Shown here in pieces: positions 27,785 through 36,891 of a stretch of 64,000 nucleotides of DNA. The translations under genes and the position numbers were made by a program. The number at the start of each line of letters is the position of its first letter. Position 1 is the first letter of the stretch. Below the pieces are notes generated by a model. It was not told the origin of the DNA. It searched no databases and saw nothing but the letters and a program-made list of their open reading frames with translations. Source of the stretch: JBBQXY01 sp051004815 (GTDB taxonomy: Bacteria > Chloroflexota > Ktedonobacteria > Ktedonobacterales > Ktedonobacteraceae); contig JBPCJY010000172.1 in assembly GCA_051004815.1 (NCBI GenBank), positions 1 to 64,000 on the forward strand. The letters run 5' to 3'.

Positions 27785-27880
27785 TTAATGGGGCGAGTAA
27801 TCTGAACAGAGCACATGCTATTTCTGGCATTGGTTCTGGGGAACAAACTATTTCAAAACAACCTGGAAGGGAGCTACCCT

Positions 27881-30313
27881 ATGCCTCCTGCATCCTTCTG
27901 GCAAGCAATACGTCGTCGAAGGTCTCTATTTGTACGTCCAAAGCAGCGGTTTTTAGCTAAATTCTTAGGCGTATGTATACTTATTGTTAGTATTGGCATC
28001 GAAATTGGCCCGCTTATTGGACACTCAGCCTATGCCCAAATCACACCGCTCAATCATACTACTGCGAGTGTTGACTCTAGCTGTCGCCAAGTCTCTTTCT
28101 CACCAGATGGCAATCCCTTTGGACTTTGTCCTGGGCCTTTTCCGCGTGGCGGTAACTGTGTCTGGTGGCCATGGGAGCAGTGGCATCGCCTTGGTTATGA
28201 TCTACCACGCAATTGGGGCAATGCTGCCGATTGGGTTTCTGACGCGGAACGGAGCGGCCTGCCGTTGGGAAAAACTCCACGCGTTGGCTCAATTGCTGTT
28301 TTTCCTATTGGCGATGGCATCTGGGCCTTTGGTGCCGCAGGACATGTGGCCTTCGTTACCGCTGTCAGTTCCGATAACAGCACCTTCGATGTGACCTATC
28401 AAAACTATGGTGATCCCACACCCATGTATATTGGTAGAAACTATCCCGTCTCTGTCATCAACGAATCTCGCTTCCAGAATGGCAACCTGCGTTTCATCTA
28501 TTTCCCCAAGCCCATTGATCCCCACCGCTTTGCGCAATTATCGGGAGTGGATGGCAATGTCAACACAACGGGGATTGCGCAAGCGAATAGCTTGTTGATG
28601 AGTTCTTTCGATGGTACAACCTCAAGTTCGGTGGCTAGCAATCAAATTGCCCTGGGTCTTCCGCCATCGTCGTCGGAACAGGAATATAATGCCGATTTCG
28701 CCGGAGTCGGTTTGAGCAACCTGCTCCTCTATAATCGGGCCAAAGGGAGTTTAAGCGTTCTTAGTTTCGCGGACGAATTGATAGACTTCCAGAAGAGACA
28801 TTTGCCGCGTTTTGCCATCAATGAAATACTGGCCACCCAAAATACTACCGCTACTACTAAGCTGGTGCCTTTGGGCGATGCGATTACGCACGTCAATGGT
28901 TGGGGGTCTTCGTTGGACATCCATATTGGAGACTTTACCGGCATTGGACGGTCTGAAATCCTCCTCTATGATCGGGTAACTGGCAAATTGCAATTACTGA
29001 GCTTGACGCCAAATCTGACCATCCAAAAACATGTTGTCTATGCAGGTTATGGTTCGGGCTTTGAATTGTATGTGGGAAAACTTGACGGCCAACGTAGTGA
29101 TGTCTTTATGTACAATCGTCTGGTGAATACTCTACCCATTTCAGCAACGCCAACACCCGATACTAACATCACGGGAGGTGTTACTCCCATCACCGGGACA
29201 ACGCCAAGCCCAACACCTAAGCCAAGCCCAACACCTAAGCCAAGCCCGACACCCAAGCCGAGTCCAACACCCAAGCCGAGTCCAACACCTAAGCCAAGTC
29301 CAACACCTAAGCCAAGCCCAAGTCCAACACCTAAGCCAAGCCCAACGCCCAAGTCAAGCCCGACACCTAAGTCGAGTCCGACATCAATAGATGTTCAAGG
29401 CATAAACACAAGCACTAAATTCTATAGTGGAGGTGGTGGCCCTACGACTATTACTGGCTCCCTGGTGGATGGAGATATGAGTAGCTTATTGAGTGGTACG
29501 CTACCACCTGCTTTAGCTACTAATGTCATTGCGCTGAGCTTTAATCAGAATTTTGCTATCCAGCATACGCAGCAGTATACGCTGGAAGATACCTCGTGGG
29601 AAGTTTATGTCGGCAGTTTTGTCAGTACCAACCGTGAGGGTCTCCTCCTCTATGACCGCCTGCTTGGTGAGGTGCGCCTCCTGAGTTTTGATAACAATTT
29701 GCAAGTTGTGCAGTACAAGGCTATCCATAATGTAGACCCCAATTGGGAGGTGCATAGTGGCGACTTCATGGGTGCTGGGCGTGACCAGGTGCTATTGTAT
29801 AATCCCGCGAGCGGAGATGCTGAAATTTGGGTGTTGAAGAGCGATCTCTCGATCGCGAAACAACAAACCTATTCGAATTGGGGTACGAACCAGGTGCTCT
29901 ATATCGGCCACTTCGGTACGCCAACTCTTGGGGTGATGCTCTATGATCCCCAGGCCATCCAGAGTACCTTCTTTGCCTTCGATATGACGCTGGCTGTGGC
30001 CCATGAGCATGCTGTGCCAAGCTGGGATAATCGCTGGCAAATTCTGATCGGTTCGTTCCTGGATCGCTCACGGTGCTTAGCCTCGCATGACTGCGCGACC
30101 GGTGATGATATCCTGGTGTTAAACCGCCAGAATGGACAGATACAGCAATATGTCTTCTCCTTTGGTAATCAATACCAGGTGGATGATAACCGCTCCGCGG
30201 GTTTTGTGCGTAATGGGGTAGCACCAACCGAAGTTCTCATGAGCTTGAATGCTACCACTTTTAACTTAATGGCTACGCTTAATACAACTATTCGCGGTGA
30301 AGAACTTTACTAG
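27881..30313 (+). CDS. Secreted CHAP-domain protein with Pro/Thr repeat linker
   Basis: This 810-residue exported protein has a basic N-terminus and a hydrophobic signal or anchor (about 27-50, ending near SAYAQ). A CHAP amidase/endopeptidase domain follows (about 85-205), with catalytic Cys in GGNCVWWPWEQW and His in GAAGHVAFVTAV. Two blocks of beta-type repeats resembling FG-GAP/VCBS units (SEILLYDRVTG, EGLLLYDRLLG, DQVLLYNPASG, GVMLYDP) flank a linker of PTPKPS repeats at about 440-505. The family cleaves peptidoglycan cross-links. A wall-remodelling role is likely and the propeller-like repeats may bind the wall. The ATG at 27881 follows GGAAGGGAG. Confidence 0.83.
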   Translation: MPPASFWQAIRRRRSLFVRPKQRFLAKFLGVCILIVSIGIEIGPLIGHSAYAQITPLNHTTASVDSSCRQVSFSPDGNPFGLCPGPFPRGGNCVWWPWEQWHRLGYDLPRNWGNAADWVSDAERSGLPLGKTPRVGSIAVFPIGDGIWAFGAAGHVAFVTAVSSDNSTFDVTYQNYGDPTPMYIGRNYPVSVINESRFQNGNLRFIYFPKPIDPHRFAQLSGVDGNVNTTGIAQANSLLMSSFDGTTSSSVASNQIALGLPPSSSEQEYNADFAGVGLSNLLLYNRAKGSLSVLSFADELIDFQKRHLPRFAINEILATQNTTATTKLVPLGDAITHVNGWGSSLDIHIGDFTGIGRSEILLYDRVTGKLQLLSLTPNLTIQKHVVYAGYGSGFELYVGKLDGQRSDVFMYNRLVNTLPISATPTPDTNITGGVTPITGTTPSPTPKPSPTPKPSPTPKPSPTPKPSPTPKPSPTPKPSPSPTPKPSPTPKSSPTPKSSPTSIDVQGINTSTKFYSGGGGPTTITGSLVDGDMSSLLSGTLPPALATNVIALSFNQNFAIQHTQQYTLEDTSWEVYVGSFVSTNREGLLLYDRLLGEVRLLSFDNNLQVVQYKAIHNVDPNWEVHSGDFMGAGRDQVLLYNPASGDAEIWVLKSDLSIAKQQTYSNWGTNQVLYIGHFGTPTLGVMLYDPQAIQSTFFAFDMTLAVAHEHAVPSWDNRWQILIGSFLDRSRCLASHDCATGDDILVLNRQNGQIQQYVFSFGNQYQVDDNRSAGFVRNGVAPTEVLMSLNATTFNLMATLNTTIRGEELY
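29196..29390 (+). repeat. Imperfect 18-bp repeats encoding PTPKPS
   Basis: About ten degenerate copies of an 18-base unit (CCAAGCCCAACACCTAAG and variants) encode Pro-Thr-Pro-Lys-Pro-Ser. One copy shows an extra Pro-Ser. Third-base variation between units indicates an older array than the 24-bp repeats at 13237. Confidence 0.9.
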
Positions 30314-30340
30314 CCAGGATGTCGTGATACAATAGTAGCT

Positions 30341-32005
30341 ATGCATACTATATTTTTACTCGGACTTTCTGGCAGCGGCAAGAGTACCGTCGGGCGCATT
30401 TTAGCTGAACGATTGGGCAAACCGCTGGTTGATATTGATGCACTCATTGAAAAGGAGTGCGGTAAGCGTATCGCGACTATCTTCGCTCAGCAAGGTGAGG
30501 AGCATTTTCGTGCGCTAGAGACGAGAGTCCTTGCGCGAGTTGCGACCACGGAACAATCTGCCGTCATTGCCACAGGCGGTGGGATAGTGATGCAACGAGA
30601 AAATCTTACACTGATGCGCAAACATGGTGTATGTATTTATCTCTCGGTTGATCCTGCCACCGCTCTGCAACGGCTTCGCGCTCAACATGCGATGGCCCAG
30701 GTGGATGGCATCTCCCCTGAAATCCGCCCGTTACTGGCGGGTCCTGATCCCCTGACAAACCTGCGAAACCTGCTCACTACTCGTGCTGAAAGCTATGAAG
30801 ATGCCCATTTTACCTGCTCGACCGAGGGCAAGAGTGCAGAGCAGGTAGCCCAGGAAATTATAGCCATGCTGATCAGCTCTGACGAAATTAGTGGCATCGT
30901 TCCCCTGGTACGCCGGATACAGGTGGGCCAAGGATATGACGTTGTCGTGGACTGGGGAGGATTGGGTAGGCTAGGCTACTACCTCAAGCGGCTAGGTCTA
31001 CCACCCAGGATTTTTCTCATCACTGATAGCAATGTAAAGCAGCTCTATGGCTCTATGCTGACGGGAACGCTGCTAGCTGCCGGTTTTGATCCGTCTATTT
31101 ATACCGTACCTGCTGGGGAGGCGAGCAAGTCGCCGAGCCAGCTCAGTGCCATCTACGATTGGCTGCTGGAGCAACGAGCCGAGCGGCGCGAAGCAATTGT
31201 TGCGTTGGGAGGTGGCGTCGTAGGGGATATGGCAGGCTATGCTGCTGCCACCTATTTACGTGGCGTCCCTTTAGTTCAAGTACCAACATCGTTATTGGCC
31301 CAGGTTGATGCCGCCATCGGTGGTAAAACTGGTATCAATCACTCACGAGGCAAAAACTTGATCGGTGCCTTTTACCATCCGCACCTGGTATTAGCAGACC
31401 CCGCTACTCTCTTAACACTCCCCGTCCGTGAGCGTACAGAGGGGTGGGCAGAAGTAGTAAAGTATGGTATCATACTCGATACGAAATTGATCGCTCTGCT
31501 TGAGGAAAACGCGGAAATTTTGCGAGACTTTTCTCATCCCCCGGCTCAGCTTCTCTGCCAAATCATTGCGCAATGTATTGCGTTAAAAGCGGCGATTATC
31601 GAAGAAGATGAGCGTGAACAAGGGCGACGAGCTATCCTCAACTATGGTCATACCGTTGCCCACGCGTTGGAAAATGTTGCAGGTTACGGTGAGTTGCTGC
31701 ATGGCGAAGCAGTCTCCATAGGGATGGTGGTAGCGGCGGCTATTGCACAGCAAGCGAAGATGTTTACCGAAACGGGAGTTACGCGTCAGAACAGGTTATT
31801 GAAGGCGTTGGGACTGCCAGTCACCTATGTCGGCACTGTACAAGCACAGGATATTCTTGCTGCGATGCAATTAGATAAAAAGGTGGCAAACAAACAGATA
31901 CACTGGATTATGCCCCAGCGTATAGGCAATGTCATAGTTACGCCGCTGCCCGATGATATTGTACAGCGCGTCATCCGGTCATTTTTTGCGGAGAAAAGGC
32001 TATAA
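30341..32005 (+). CDS. aroKB: Bifunctional shikimate kinase / 3-dehydroquinate synthase
   Basis: One frame of 554 residues fuses two shikimate-pathway enzymes. Residues 1 to about 175 are shikimate kinase, with P-loop GLSGSGKSTVG, DIDALIE and ATGGGIVM. Residues about 190-550 are 3-dehydroquinate synthase, with NAD site GGGVVGDMAGY, VPTSLLAQVDAAIGGKTGIN and zinc ligands around NYGHTVAHALE and HGEAVSIGM. The two catalyse non-consecutive steps (5 and 2). AroK-AroB fusions are known from Thermotogae. aroQ (step 3) starts three bases after the stop. Confidence 0.95.
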   Translation: MHTIFLLGLSGSGKSTVGRILAERLGKPLVDIDALIEKECGKRIATIFAQQGEEHFRALETRVLARVATTEQSAVIATGGGIVMQRENLTLMRKHGVCIYLSVDPATALQRLRAQHAMAQVDGISPEIRPLLAGPDPLTNLRNLLTTRAESYEDAHFTCSTEGKSAEQVAQEIIAMLISSDEISGIVPLVRRIQVGQGYDVVVDWGGLGRLGYYLKRLGLPPRIFLITDSNVKQLYGSMLTGTLLAAGFDPSIYTVPAGEASKSPSQLSAIYDWLLEQRAERREAIVALGGGVVGDMAGYAAATYLRGVPLVQVPTSLLAQVDAAIGGKTGINHSRGKNLIGAFYHPHLVLADPATLLTLPVRERTEGWAEVVKYGIILDTKLIALLEENAEILRDFSHPPAQLLCQIIAQCIALKAAIIEEDEREQGRRAILNYGHTVAHALENVAGYGELLHGEAVSIGMVVAAAIAQQAKMFTETGVTRQNRLLKALGLPVTYVGTVQAQDILAAMQLDKKVANKQIHWIMPQRIGNVIVTPLPDDIVQRVIRSFFAEKRL

Positions 32006-32008
32006 CTG

Positions 32009-32467
32009 ATGCTCAAGATAGTGGTCATCAATGGTCCAAATCTCAATACATTGGGAACCCGCGAACCTGCCATTTATGGTACAGTGACCTTGGCGCAGAT
32101 TTATGAAAAACTACAAACGCGCGGTGCAGCATTGGGGGCGACGGTGCAGTGTTTTCAATCAAACCATGAAGGTGTGCTGATTGATTATTTGCAAGAGCAT
32201 GGCGGTAGCACTGATGGCTTTATCGTCAATCCAGGAGCCCTGTCACACTATTCGCTGTCCCTGCGCGATGCCCTCGCGGCATTGCAGGCACCCATTATCG
32301 AGGTACATTTGAGCAATATTTATGCGCGTGAATCATTTCGCCATCATTCGGTGATTGCCGCCGTTTGCCGAGGACACATTGCTGGCCTGGGTTGGCGTGG
32401 TTATCTCCTGGCATTGGATGCATTAGTTGAAATGTTACATGAACAAAGTAAAGAGGGAAATGTATGA
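32009..32467 (+). CDS. aroQ: Type II 3-dehydroquinate dehydratase
   Basis: AroQ dehydrates 3-dehydroquinate to 3-dehydroshikimate. This 152-residue dodecameric-type enzyme has NGPNLNTLGTREPAIYG with the catalytic Tyr, FQSNHEG, VNPGALSHYS and EVHLSNIYARESFR. It overlaps the next gene by four bases (ATGA), indicating translational coupling. Confidence 0.97.
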   Translation: MLKIVVINGPNLNTLGTREPAIYGTVTLAQIYEKLQTRGAALGATVQCFQSNHEGVLIDYLQEHGGSTDGFIVNPGALSHYSLSLRDALAALQAPIIEVHLSNIYARESFRHHSVIAAVCRGHIAGLGWRGYLLALDALVEMLHEQSKEGNV

Positions 32468-33567
32468 GTCAAGAAGCGGTCAATCAATTTCGCGCCTGGA
32501 TAGCCGAACAAGGGCTTGACGCCTTTCTGGTGACACAGCCACAAAATCGTTCCTACTTGAGTGGATGGCTTAATGATGATACCGAAGGGTCTGGTCTCTT
32601 GCTGGTGAGTCAGCAGGAGCAAATCATCCTTACCAACACACTGTATAAAGAAGTTGCCGCCAAAGAAGCGGTAGGTTGGGAAGTGACCACTCCTGCTTCC
32701 CATGAATACGCTCCTGCGATTGTGACCGCCGCCCAACAATATGGTTGGAAGAAAATTGGTTTTGAGTCCATGGCGACCCTCTTCGGGGTGTACGAGAAGA
32801 TTCGCAGTGGTGGAGAAGGCATCTTTACCCTGGTGCCATTCGAGCATAGCTATGTAGACAAGCTGCGTCAGATCAAACAGCCCTACGAGTTGGAACTCCT
32901 CAAGCGAGCCATCGCCATCACCGATGAGACTTTCACGCATATCTGCCAATGGATTCAGCCAGGGATGACCGAGAAAGAGGTACAGTGGGAGATTACGCGC
33001 TATATGGTTGCCTTGGGTGCCGATGGCCTCGCATTTGAGTCGATAGTTGCTTCTGGTCCCAATGGCTCGATGCCTCATGCCCATCCCAGCGATCGGCGTA
33101 TCCAACGTGGCGAGCTGATTACCATTGATATGGGGGCACGCTACAAGGGCTATTGCGCTGATATGACGCGCACTATCTGCCTGGGTGAGCCAGCAGAGCC
33201 ACGCATGCGCGAAGTCTACGACGCCGTTCTCAATGCCATGAAGACGTGCGAGGCGGGCTTATACGCGGGTATGCAAGGTCGTGCCGCCGATGCCCTGGCT
33301 CGCAATGCCCTGGACATGGCCGGTTTAGCGGAATATTACATCCACAGCACAGGACATGGCGTAGGCTTGCAGATACATGAAGGGCCTGGTCTCTCCGCAC
33401 GCTCTCCCGAGGATATGATATTGCCTGCTGGTACGGTCGTGACCGTTGAGCCAGGTGTCTATATCCCTGGTTGGAGCGGCACTCGTGTGGAAGATTGCGT
33501 CCTGGTTAAAGAAGATGGCTACGAAGTGTTGACACAATCTCCAACCGAACTAATACTACAACGATAG
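32464..33567 (+). CDS. Xaa-Pro peptidase, M24 family
   Basis: This 367-residue aminopeptidase P/prolidase-like enzyme has an N-terminal creatinase domain (1 to about 130) and a C-terminal pita-bread domain. Metal ligands can be traced in ITIDMGARYKGYCADMTRT (two Asp), HSTGHGVGLQIHEGP (His), VTVEPGVYIPG (Glu) and GTRVEDCVLV (Glu). Aminopeptidase and dipeptidase members cannot be separated by eye. Its place between aroQ and efp is common in Gram-positive and Chloroflexota genomes. Confidence 0.93.
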   Translation: MSQEAVNQFRAWIAEQGLDAFLVTQPQNRSYLSGWLNDDTEGSGLLLVSQQEQIILTNTLYKEVAAKEAVGWEVTTPASHEYAPAIVTAAQQYGWKKIGFESMATLFGVYEKIRSGGEGIFTLVPFEHSYVDKLRQIKQPYELELLKRAIAITDETFTHICQWIQPGMTEKEVQWEITRYMVALGADGLAFESIVASGPNGSMPHAHPSDRRIQRGELITIDMGARYKGYCADMTRTICLGEPAEPRMREVYDAVLNAMKTCEAGLYAGMQGRAADALARNALDMAGLAEYYIHSTGHGVGLQIHEGPGLSARSPEDMILPAGTVVTVEPGVYIPGWSGTRVEDCVLVKEDGYEVLTQSPTELILQR

Positions 33568-33619
33568 CTAAAGGGCGCATATTACGAAAGTGTGCCCACA
33601 AACAAGGAGTTTCTCTGTT

Positions 33620-34177
33620 ATGATATCCACTGGCGACCTGAAAAAAGGTGTGACCATTGAATTTGAAGGGCAATTATGTAGCGTACTCGATTGGCAGCAC
33701 GTCAAAATGGGACGCGGCGGTGCCATTGTACGCATGAAGCTGCGCAACTTACGCACAGGCTCCACCATTGATCGCACCTGCGATGCAGGTGAAAAATTCA
33801 AACGTCTTTATCTTGACCGTAGCACTGTTACCTATCAATACCAGGATGGCGATCAGTACCATTTTATGGATACCAGCACGTATGATGACGTGGTACTATC
33901 CTCAGAGCAGCTTGGCGATGCGAAAAGCTACTTGATCGACAATCTGGAACTCGACCTCATTACCTTCGATGGTGAACCAATTTCGGTTGAACCACCAGAA
34001 AAGGTAGTCTTACGTGTCACCTATACCGAGCCAGGCTTCAAGGGAGACACTGCCACCGGTGGTACCAAGCCGGCTACCACTGAAACTGGTCTAGTCGTGC
34101 AGGTGCCGCTTTTCGTCTCGACCGACGATCTGATTCGTGTGAATACAACATCGGGTGCATACGTTGAACGTGCATAG
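33620..34177 (+). CDS. efp: Translation elongation factor P
   Basis: EF-P relieves ribosome stalling at polyproline. The protein has 185 residues and three beta-barrel domains; the closing motif region is VQVPLFVSTDDLIRVNTTSG. The loop that reaches the peptidyl-transferase centre reads KMGRGGAIVR, placing Arg32 where many bacteria have a modified Lys. Arg at this site is rhamnosylated by EarP in some proteobacteria, but no earP is here. The window encodes proline-rich proteins likely to need it. The ATG at 33620 follows AAGGAG by ten bases. Confidence 0.95.
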   Translation: MISTGDLKKGVTIEFEGQLCSVLDWQHVKMGRGGAIVRMKLRNLRTGSTIDRTCDAGEKFKRLYLDRSTVTYQYQDGDQYHFMDTSTYDDVVLSSEQLGDAKSYLIDNLELDLITFDGEPISVEPPEKVVLRVTYTEPGFKGDTATGGTKPATTETGLVVQVPLFVSTDDLIRVNTTSGAYVERA

Positions 34178-34196
34178 TGCCCAGGGAGCGAGGAGT

Positions 34197-34757
34197 ATGG
34201 ACGGGAATCAGGGACACTCTTACAGAGTGAACGATGTGGGATCGCTTACCGATGAAACTAGTGAACCAGCCTCAGTTATCAGTGTTGAGCACTTGCACCG
34301 TCTGGTGCGCTTGCTCGACCGTAGCGATGTCTCTGAACTGGAATTGAAGCGTGCTGACGGGGAAATGCGGCTGGTGTTGCGCAAGGCGAAAGCCCCCGAA
34401 AACACCGGCCAGCCGGGCGGGACTATCTTGAATTCTGCATTTATGCAGTCCGCTGTGGATATGCAATTGCCCGCGTCAACTGCCACAGCAGCCGAATCGA
34501 AGCATACCATTACTGCGCATCTGGTAGGTATTTTCCACGCTTGGGCCAAACCTAGAGGTGGCACGCTGGTAGCCGTCGGTGATCGTATCAAGGTGGGACA
34601 ATTGATCGCTACTATCGAATCATTGAATGTTATCAACGAGGTTGAGTCAACAGTAGCGGGGCATGTTGTTGAAATCCTGGTACAGGAAGGGCAGCCCGTC
34701 GAATATGGACAACACCTCATGGTGATTGACACAGCCGGAGAAAAAGAGGGAGCGTAA
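34197..34757 (+). CDS. Biotin carboxyl carrier-like protein lacking the biotin lysine
   Basis: The 186-residue protein has the layout of AccB: a variable N-terminus, a linker and a C-terminal biotinyl/lipoyl-type hammerhead domain (about 105-182). VGDRIKVGQLIATIE and VVEILVQEGQPVEYGQHLMV match the fold closely. The biotinylation motif, normally E-A-M-K-M/L-M-N-E, reads ESLNVINE, with Asn (AAT at 34626-34628, residue 144) in place of Lys. It therefore should not carry biotin. The pattern recalls plant BADC proteins, which lack the Lys and damp acetyl-CoA carboxylase. No accC is adjacent. The stop overlaps the xseA start (TAATG). Confidence 0.85.
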   Translation: MDGNQGHSYRVNDVGSLTDETSEPASVISVEHLHRLVRLLDRSDVSELELKRADGEMRLVLRKAKAPENTGQPGGTILNSAFMQSAVDMQLPASTATAAESKHTITAHLVGIFHAWAKPRGGTLVAVGDRIKVGQLIATIESLNVINEVESTVAGHVVEILVQEGQPVEYGQHLMVIDTAGEKEGA

Positions 34758-35986
34758 TGCTATTTTTCGATGCTCCTTCGGTATTTAGTGTCGCCCGGGT
34801 ATCACGCTACTTGAAAGAAGTGTTGGAGACGGACGATATCTTGCAGGACATCTGGATAAGAGGCGAAATTTCTGGCTGCAAGACGTACGGCTCCGGCCAT
34901 TGTTATTTCACGCTCAAGGACGCGGAAGCCCAGTTGAACTGTGTCTTTTTTAAAAATGCTCGTCTGCGTTCGGCAGCCCCAAATTTACGTGATGGCATGG
35001 CGATTGCCGCCAATGGGCGTCTCTCTTACTATGAACGCGATGGGAAATTACAACTCTATGTTGAGAATGTCGAGCTAGTTGGAGAAGGTGCGCTCTTTCT
35101 ACGTTTTGAACAACTCAAAGCGCGGCTTGCGGCGGAAGGTCTCTTCGATGCTGAGCGTAAACGCCCATTACCCCCACAGCCGTCCGTAATCGGTCTTGTC
35201 ACCTCTCTACAGGCCGCAGCCCTGCGTGATATGCTCCGTGTGCTCCGTGTACGTTATCCTTTGGCGGAAGTGATCCTTGCTCCCACCCTTGTTCAGGGCG
35301 CGGAAGCACCCGCTGCCATTGCTGCCGCCCTTGACCTGCTTAATGAACATGGTCAGGCGGATGTTATCATTGTTGGCCGTGGTGGCGGCTCAATCGAGGA
35401 ACTCTGGGCCTTTAACGAGGAGATCGTCGCCCGTGCCATCGCACGCTCGCGTATTCCCGTTATCAGCGGAGTGGGCCATGAAACCGATGTTACTATCGCG
35501 GACTTTGTTGCTGATTATCGTGCATCAACGCCAACGGCAGCGGCAGTGGCTGCTGTGCCAGACATACAGGAGTGGTTTGGTGACATTCAGGGGAAACTGC
35601 AACTTTTGCAGTCTCTTATGGATGAACGCCTCGTTGCGCTCAGTGAGCAATTAGAGGATAGCTTGCATCAACTGCACCGCGCTAATCCACGGAGTTTACT
35701 GGATAGACGGCGGCAGCAACTGGATGACACGACCGCACGGTTAGAAACACGCTTACAGCATATCGTCTCTTTGCGTGGCGAACGTCTGCGCGGGACAGCA
35801 CTACGCCTGCATTCACTTAGCCCACTGCTCACAATTGCACGCGGGTATGCCGTTGTACGGCGCGATGCTGATGCTGCGCTGATTACGAGCGTACAGCAGG
35901 TGCAAGCTGACGATCGATTGACAATCCAGGTTAGCGATGGACAAATACCTGTTCAAGTTCAAAGCGGGAGTCCAAAGGACGGTTAG
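34757..35986 (+). CDS. xseA: Exodeoxyribonuclease VII large subunit
   Basis: XseA is the catalytic subunit of ExoVII, a single-strand-specific exonuclease. The 409-residue protein has an N-terminal OB fold (SVARVSRYLKEVLETD and GEISGCKTYGSGHCYFTLKD). The catalytic region includes VIIVGRGGGSIEELWAFNEE and ISGVGHETDVTIADFVADYR. A long helical C-terminal part binds XseB. The small subunit gene follows after 73 bases. Confidence 0.97.
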   Translation: MLFFDAPSVFSVARVSRYLKEVLETDDILQDIWIRGEISGCKTYGSGHCYFTLKDAEAQLNCVFFKNARLRSAAPNLRDGMAIAANGRLSYYERDGKLQLYVENVELVGEGALFLRFEQLKARLAAEGLFDAERKRPLPPQPSVIGLVTSLQAAALRDMLRVLRVRYPLAEVILAPTLVQGAEAPAAIAAALDLLNEHGQADVIIVGRGGGSIEELWAFNEEIVARAIARSRIPVISGVGHETDVTIADFVADYRASTPTAAAVAAVPDIQEWFGDIQGKLQLLQSLMDERLVALSEQLEDSLHQLHRANPRSLLDRRRQQLDDTTARLETRLQHIVSLRGERLRGTALRLHSLSPLLTIARGYAVVRRDADAALITSVQQVQADDRLTIQVSDGQIPVQVQSGSPKDG

Positions 35987-36059
35987 CCCCTCTTTTCCTA
36001 TTGTCACCGTAAGCGACACGTCGGCATAGACAAAAATAGCGTTGTTGAGAGGATAAAGC

Positions 36060-36284
36060 ATGGAAGACTTATCATACGAAGAGGCATATGAGAAGCTGGA
36101 GTCAGCGGTGACCGCGCTTCAGGATGGGCAAATGTCTCTTGAGCAAGCATTACACCATTACGAAGAAGGCATGAAATTGGCGCATTATTGTAATGAAATG
36201 CTCCAAAAGGCAGAACTTCGCGTACAGCAACTCAGCGTTGATGGACAAGGCACGTTCCTGGTGCAGCCTTTGGATTTACCATAA
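36060..36284 (+). CDS. xseB: Exodeoxyribonuclease VII small subunit
   Basis: XseB, 74 residues, is a small helical subunit that decorates XseA. LSYEEAYEKLESAVTALQDG, then MSLEQALHHYEEGMKLAHYC, is the family pattern. Confidence 0.94.
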   Translation: MEDLSYEEAYEKLESAVTALQDGQMSLEQALHHYEEGMKLAHYCNEMLQKAELRVQQLSVDGQGTFLVQPLDLP

Positions 36285-36306
36285 GGGAGACTGGAAAACA
36301 CCATTC

Positions 36307-36744
36307 ATGGGTACAATCTTTGATAATCGCATCCTGTTTGCCGCGTTCATAGCGTGGGCTGTCGCACAGATCAGTAAGACAGTCTACGAATTGATCCGGC
36401 AACGTAAGCTTATCTTCAGCCGACTGGTCTCATCAGGTGGGATGCCTAGTTCGCATTCCGCTTTAGTGACCGGCCTGGCCACGGCAACAGGTCGGGTCAG
36501 CGGCATAAATTCCGCTACGTTCGCCATTACAGTGGTCTTAGCCGGTATCGTCATGTATGACGCAGCCGGGGTACGCCGTGCGGTAAGTATCCAGGCTCGT
36601 ATTCTCAATCAGATGATGGATGAAGTCTTTCAGGGACACCCTATTGGCGAGAAACGCTTGCGCGAACTGATCGGCCATACTCCAATACAGGTGTTTGTGG
36701 GTGGGCTGCTCGGCATTGGTATTGCTCTGCTAGTTACGGCATAA
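36307..36744 (+). CDS. Divergent PAP2 family (DUF212) membrane protein
   Basis: This 145-residue protein resembles YuiD/DUF212, an acid-phosphatase-like membrane family of unknown substrate. The hallmark is SSGGMPSSHSALVTGLATA with the PSSH of PAP2 enzymes. VMYDAAGVRRA and the LRELIGHTPIQVFVGGLLG C-terminus are also typical. Three or four hydrophobic helices are visible. The ATG at 36307 gives the standard N-terminus although the nearest purine-rich site is distant. It ends the aroKB-xseB run. Confidence 0.85.
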   Translation: MGTIFDNRILFAAFIAWAVAQISKTVYELIRQRKLIFSRLVSSGGMPSSHSALVTGLATATGRVSGINSATFAITVVLAGIVMYDAAGVRRAVSIQARILNQMMDEVFQGHPIGEKRLRELIGHTPIQVFVGGLLGIGIALLVTA

Positions 36745-36815
36745 TCTCTCTGCTATGTCTTCTCTTTGTCTTGCGAAAGTGCTAGCGTTTTGGCTTTGCA
36801 AGTCAAATCCGATTC

Positions 36816-36844
36816 TTGTGCTTTCGCCACCTTTATGTTACACT
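36816..36844 (+). promoter_or_regulatory. Promoter candidate for the amino acid importer
   Basis: TTGTGC (36816-36821), a 17-base spacer and TACACT (36839-36844) lie about 45 bases before the binding-protein gene. Confidence 0.35.
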
Positions 36845-36891
36845 TTTGTTGTTAGCACCATCATTTCAGTACTGAACTAGGAGGATTCTTC

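Noticed and set aside
29047..29352. Gly-Val-Leu repeat frame on the minus strand
   Set aside because: Mirror reading of the PTPKPS linker; no start signal.
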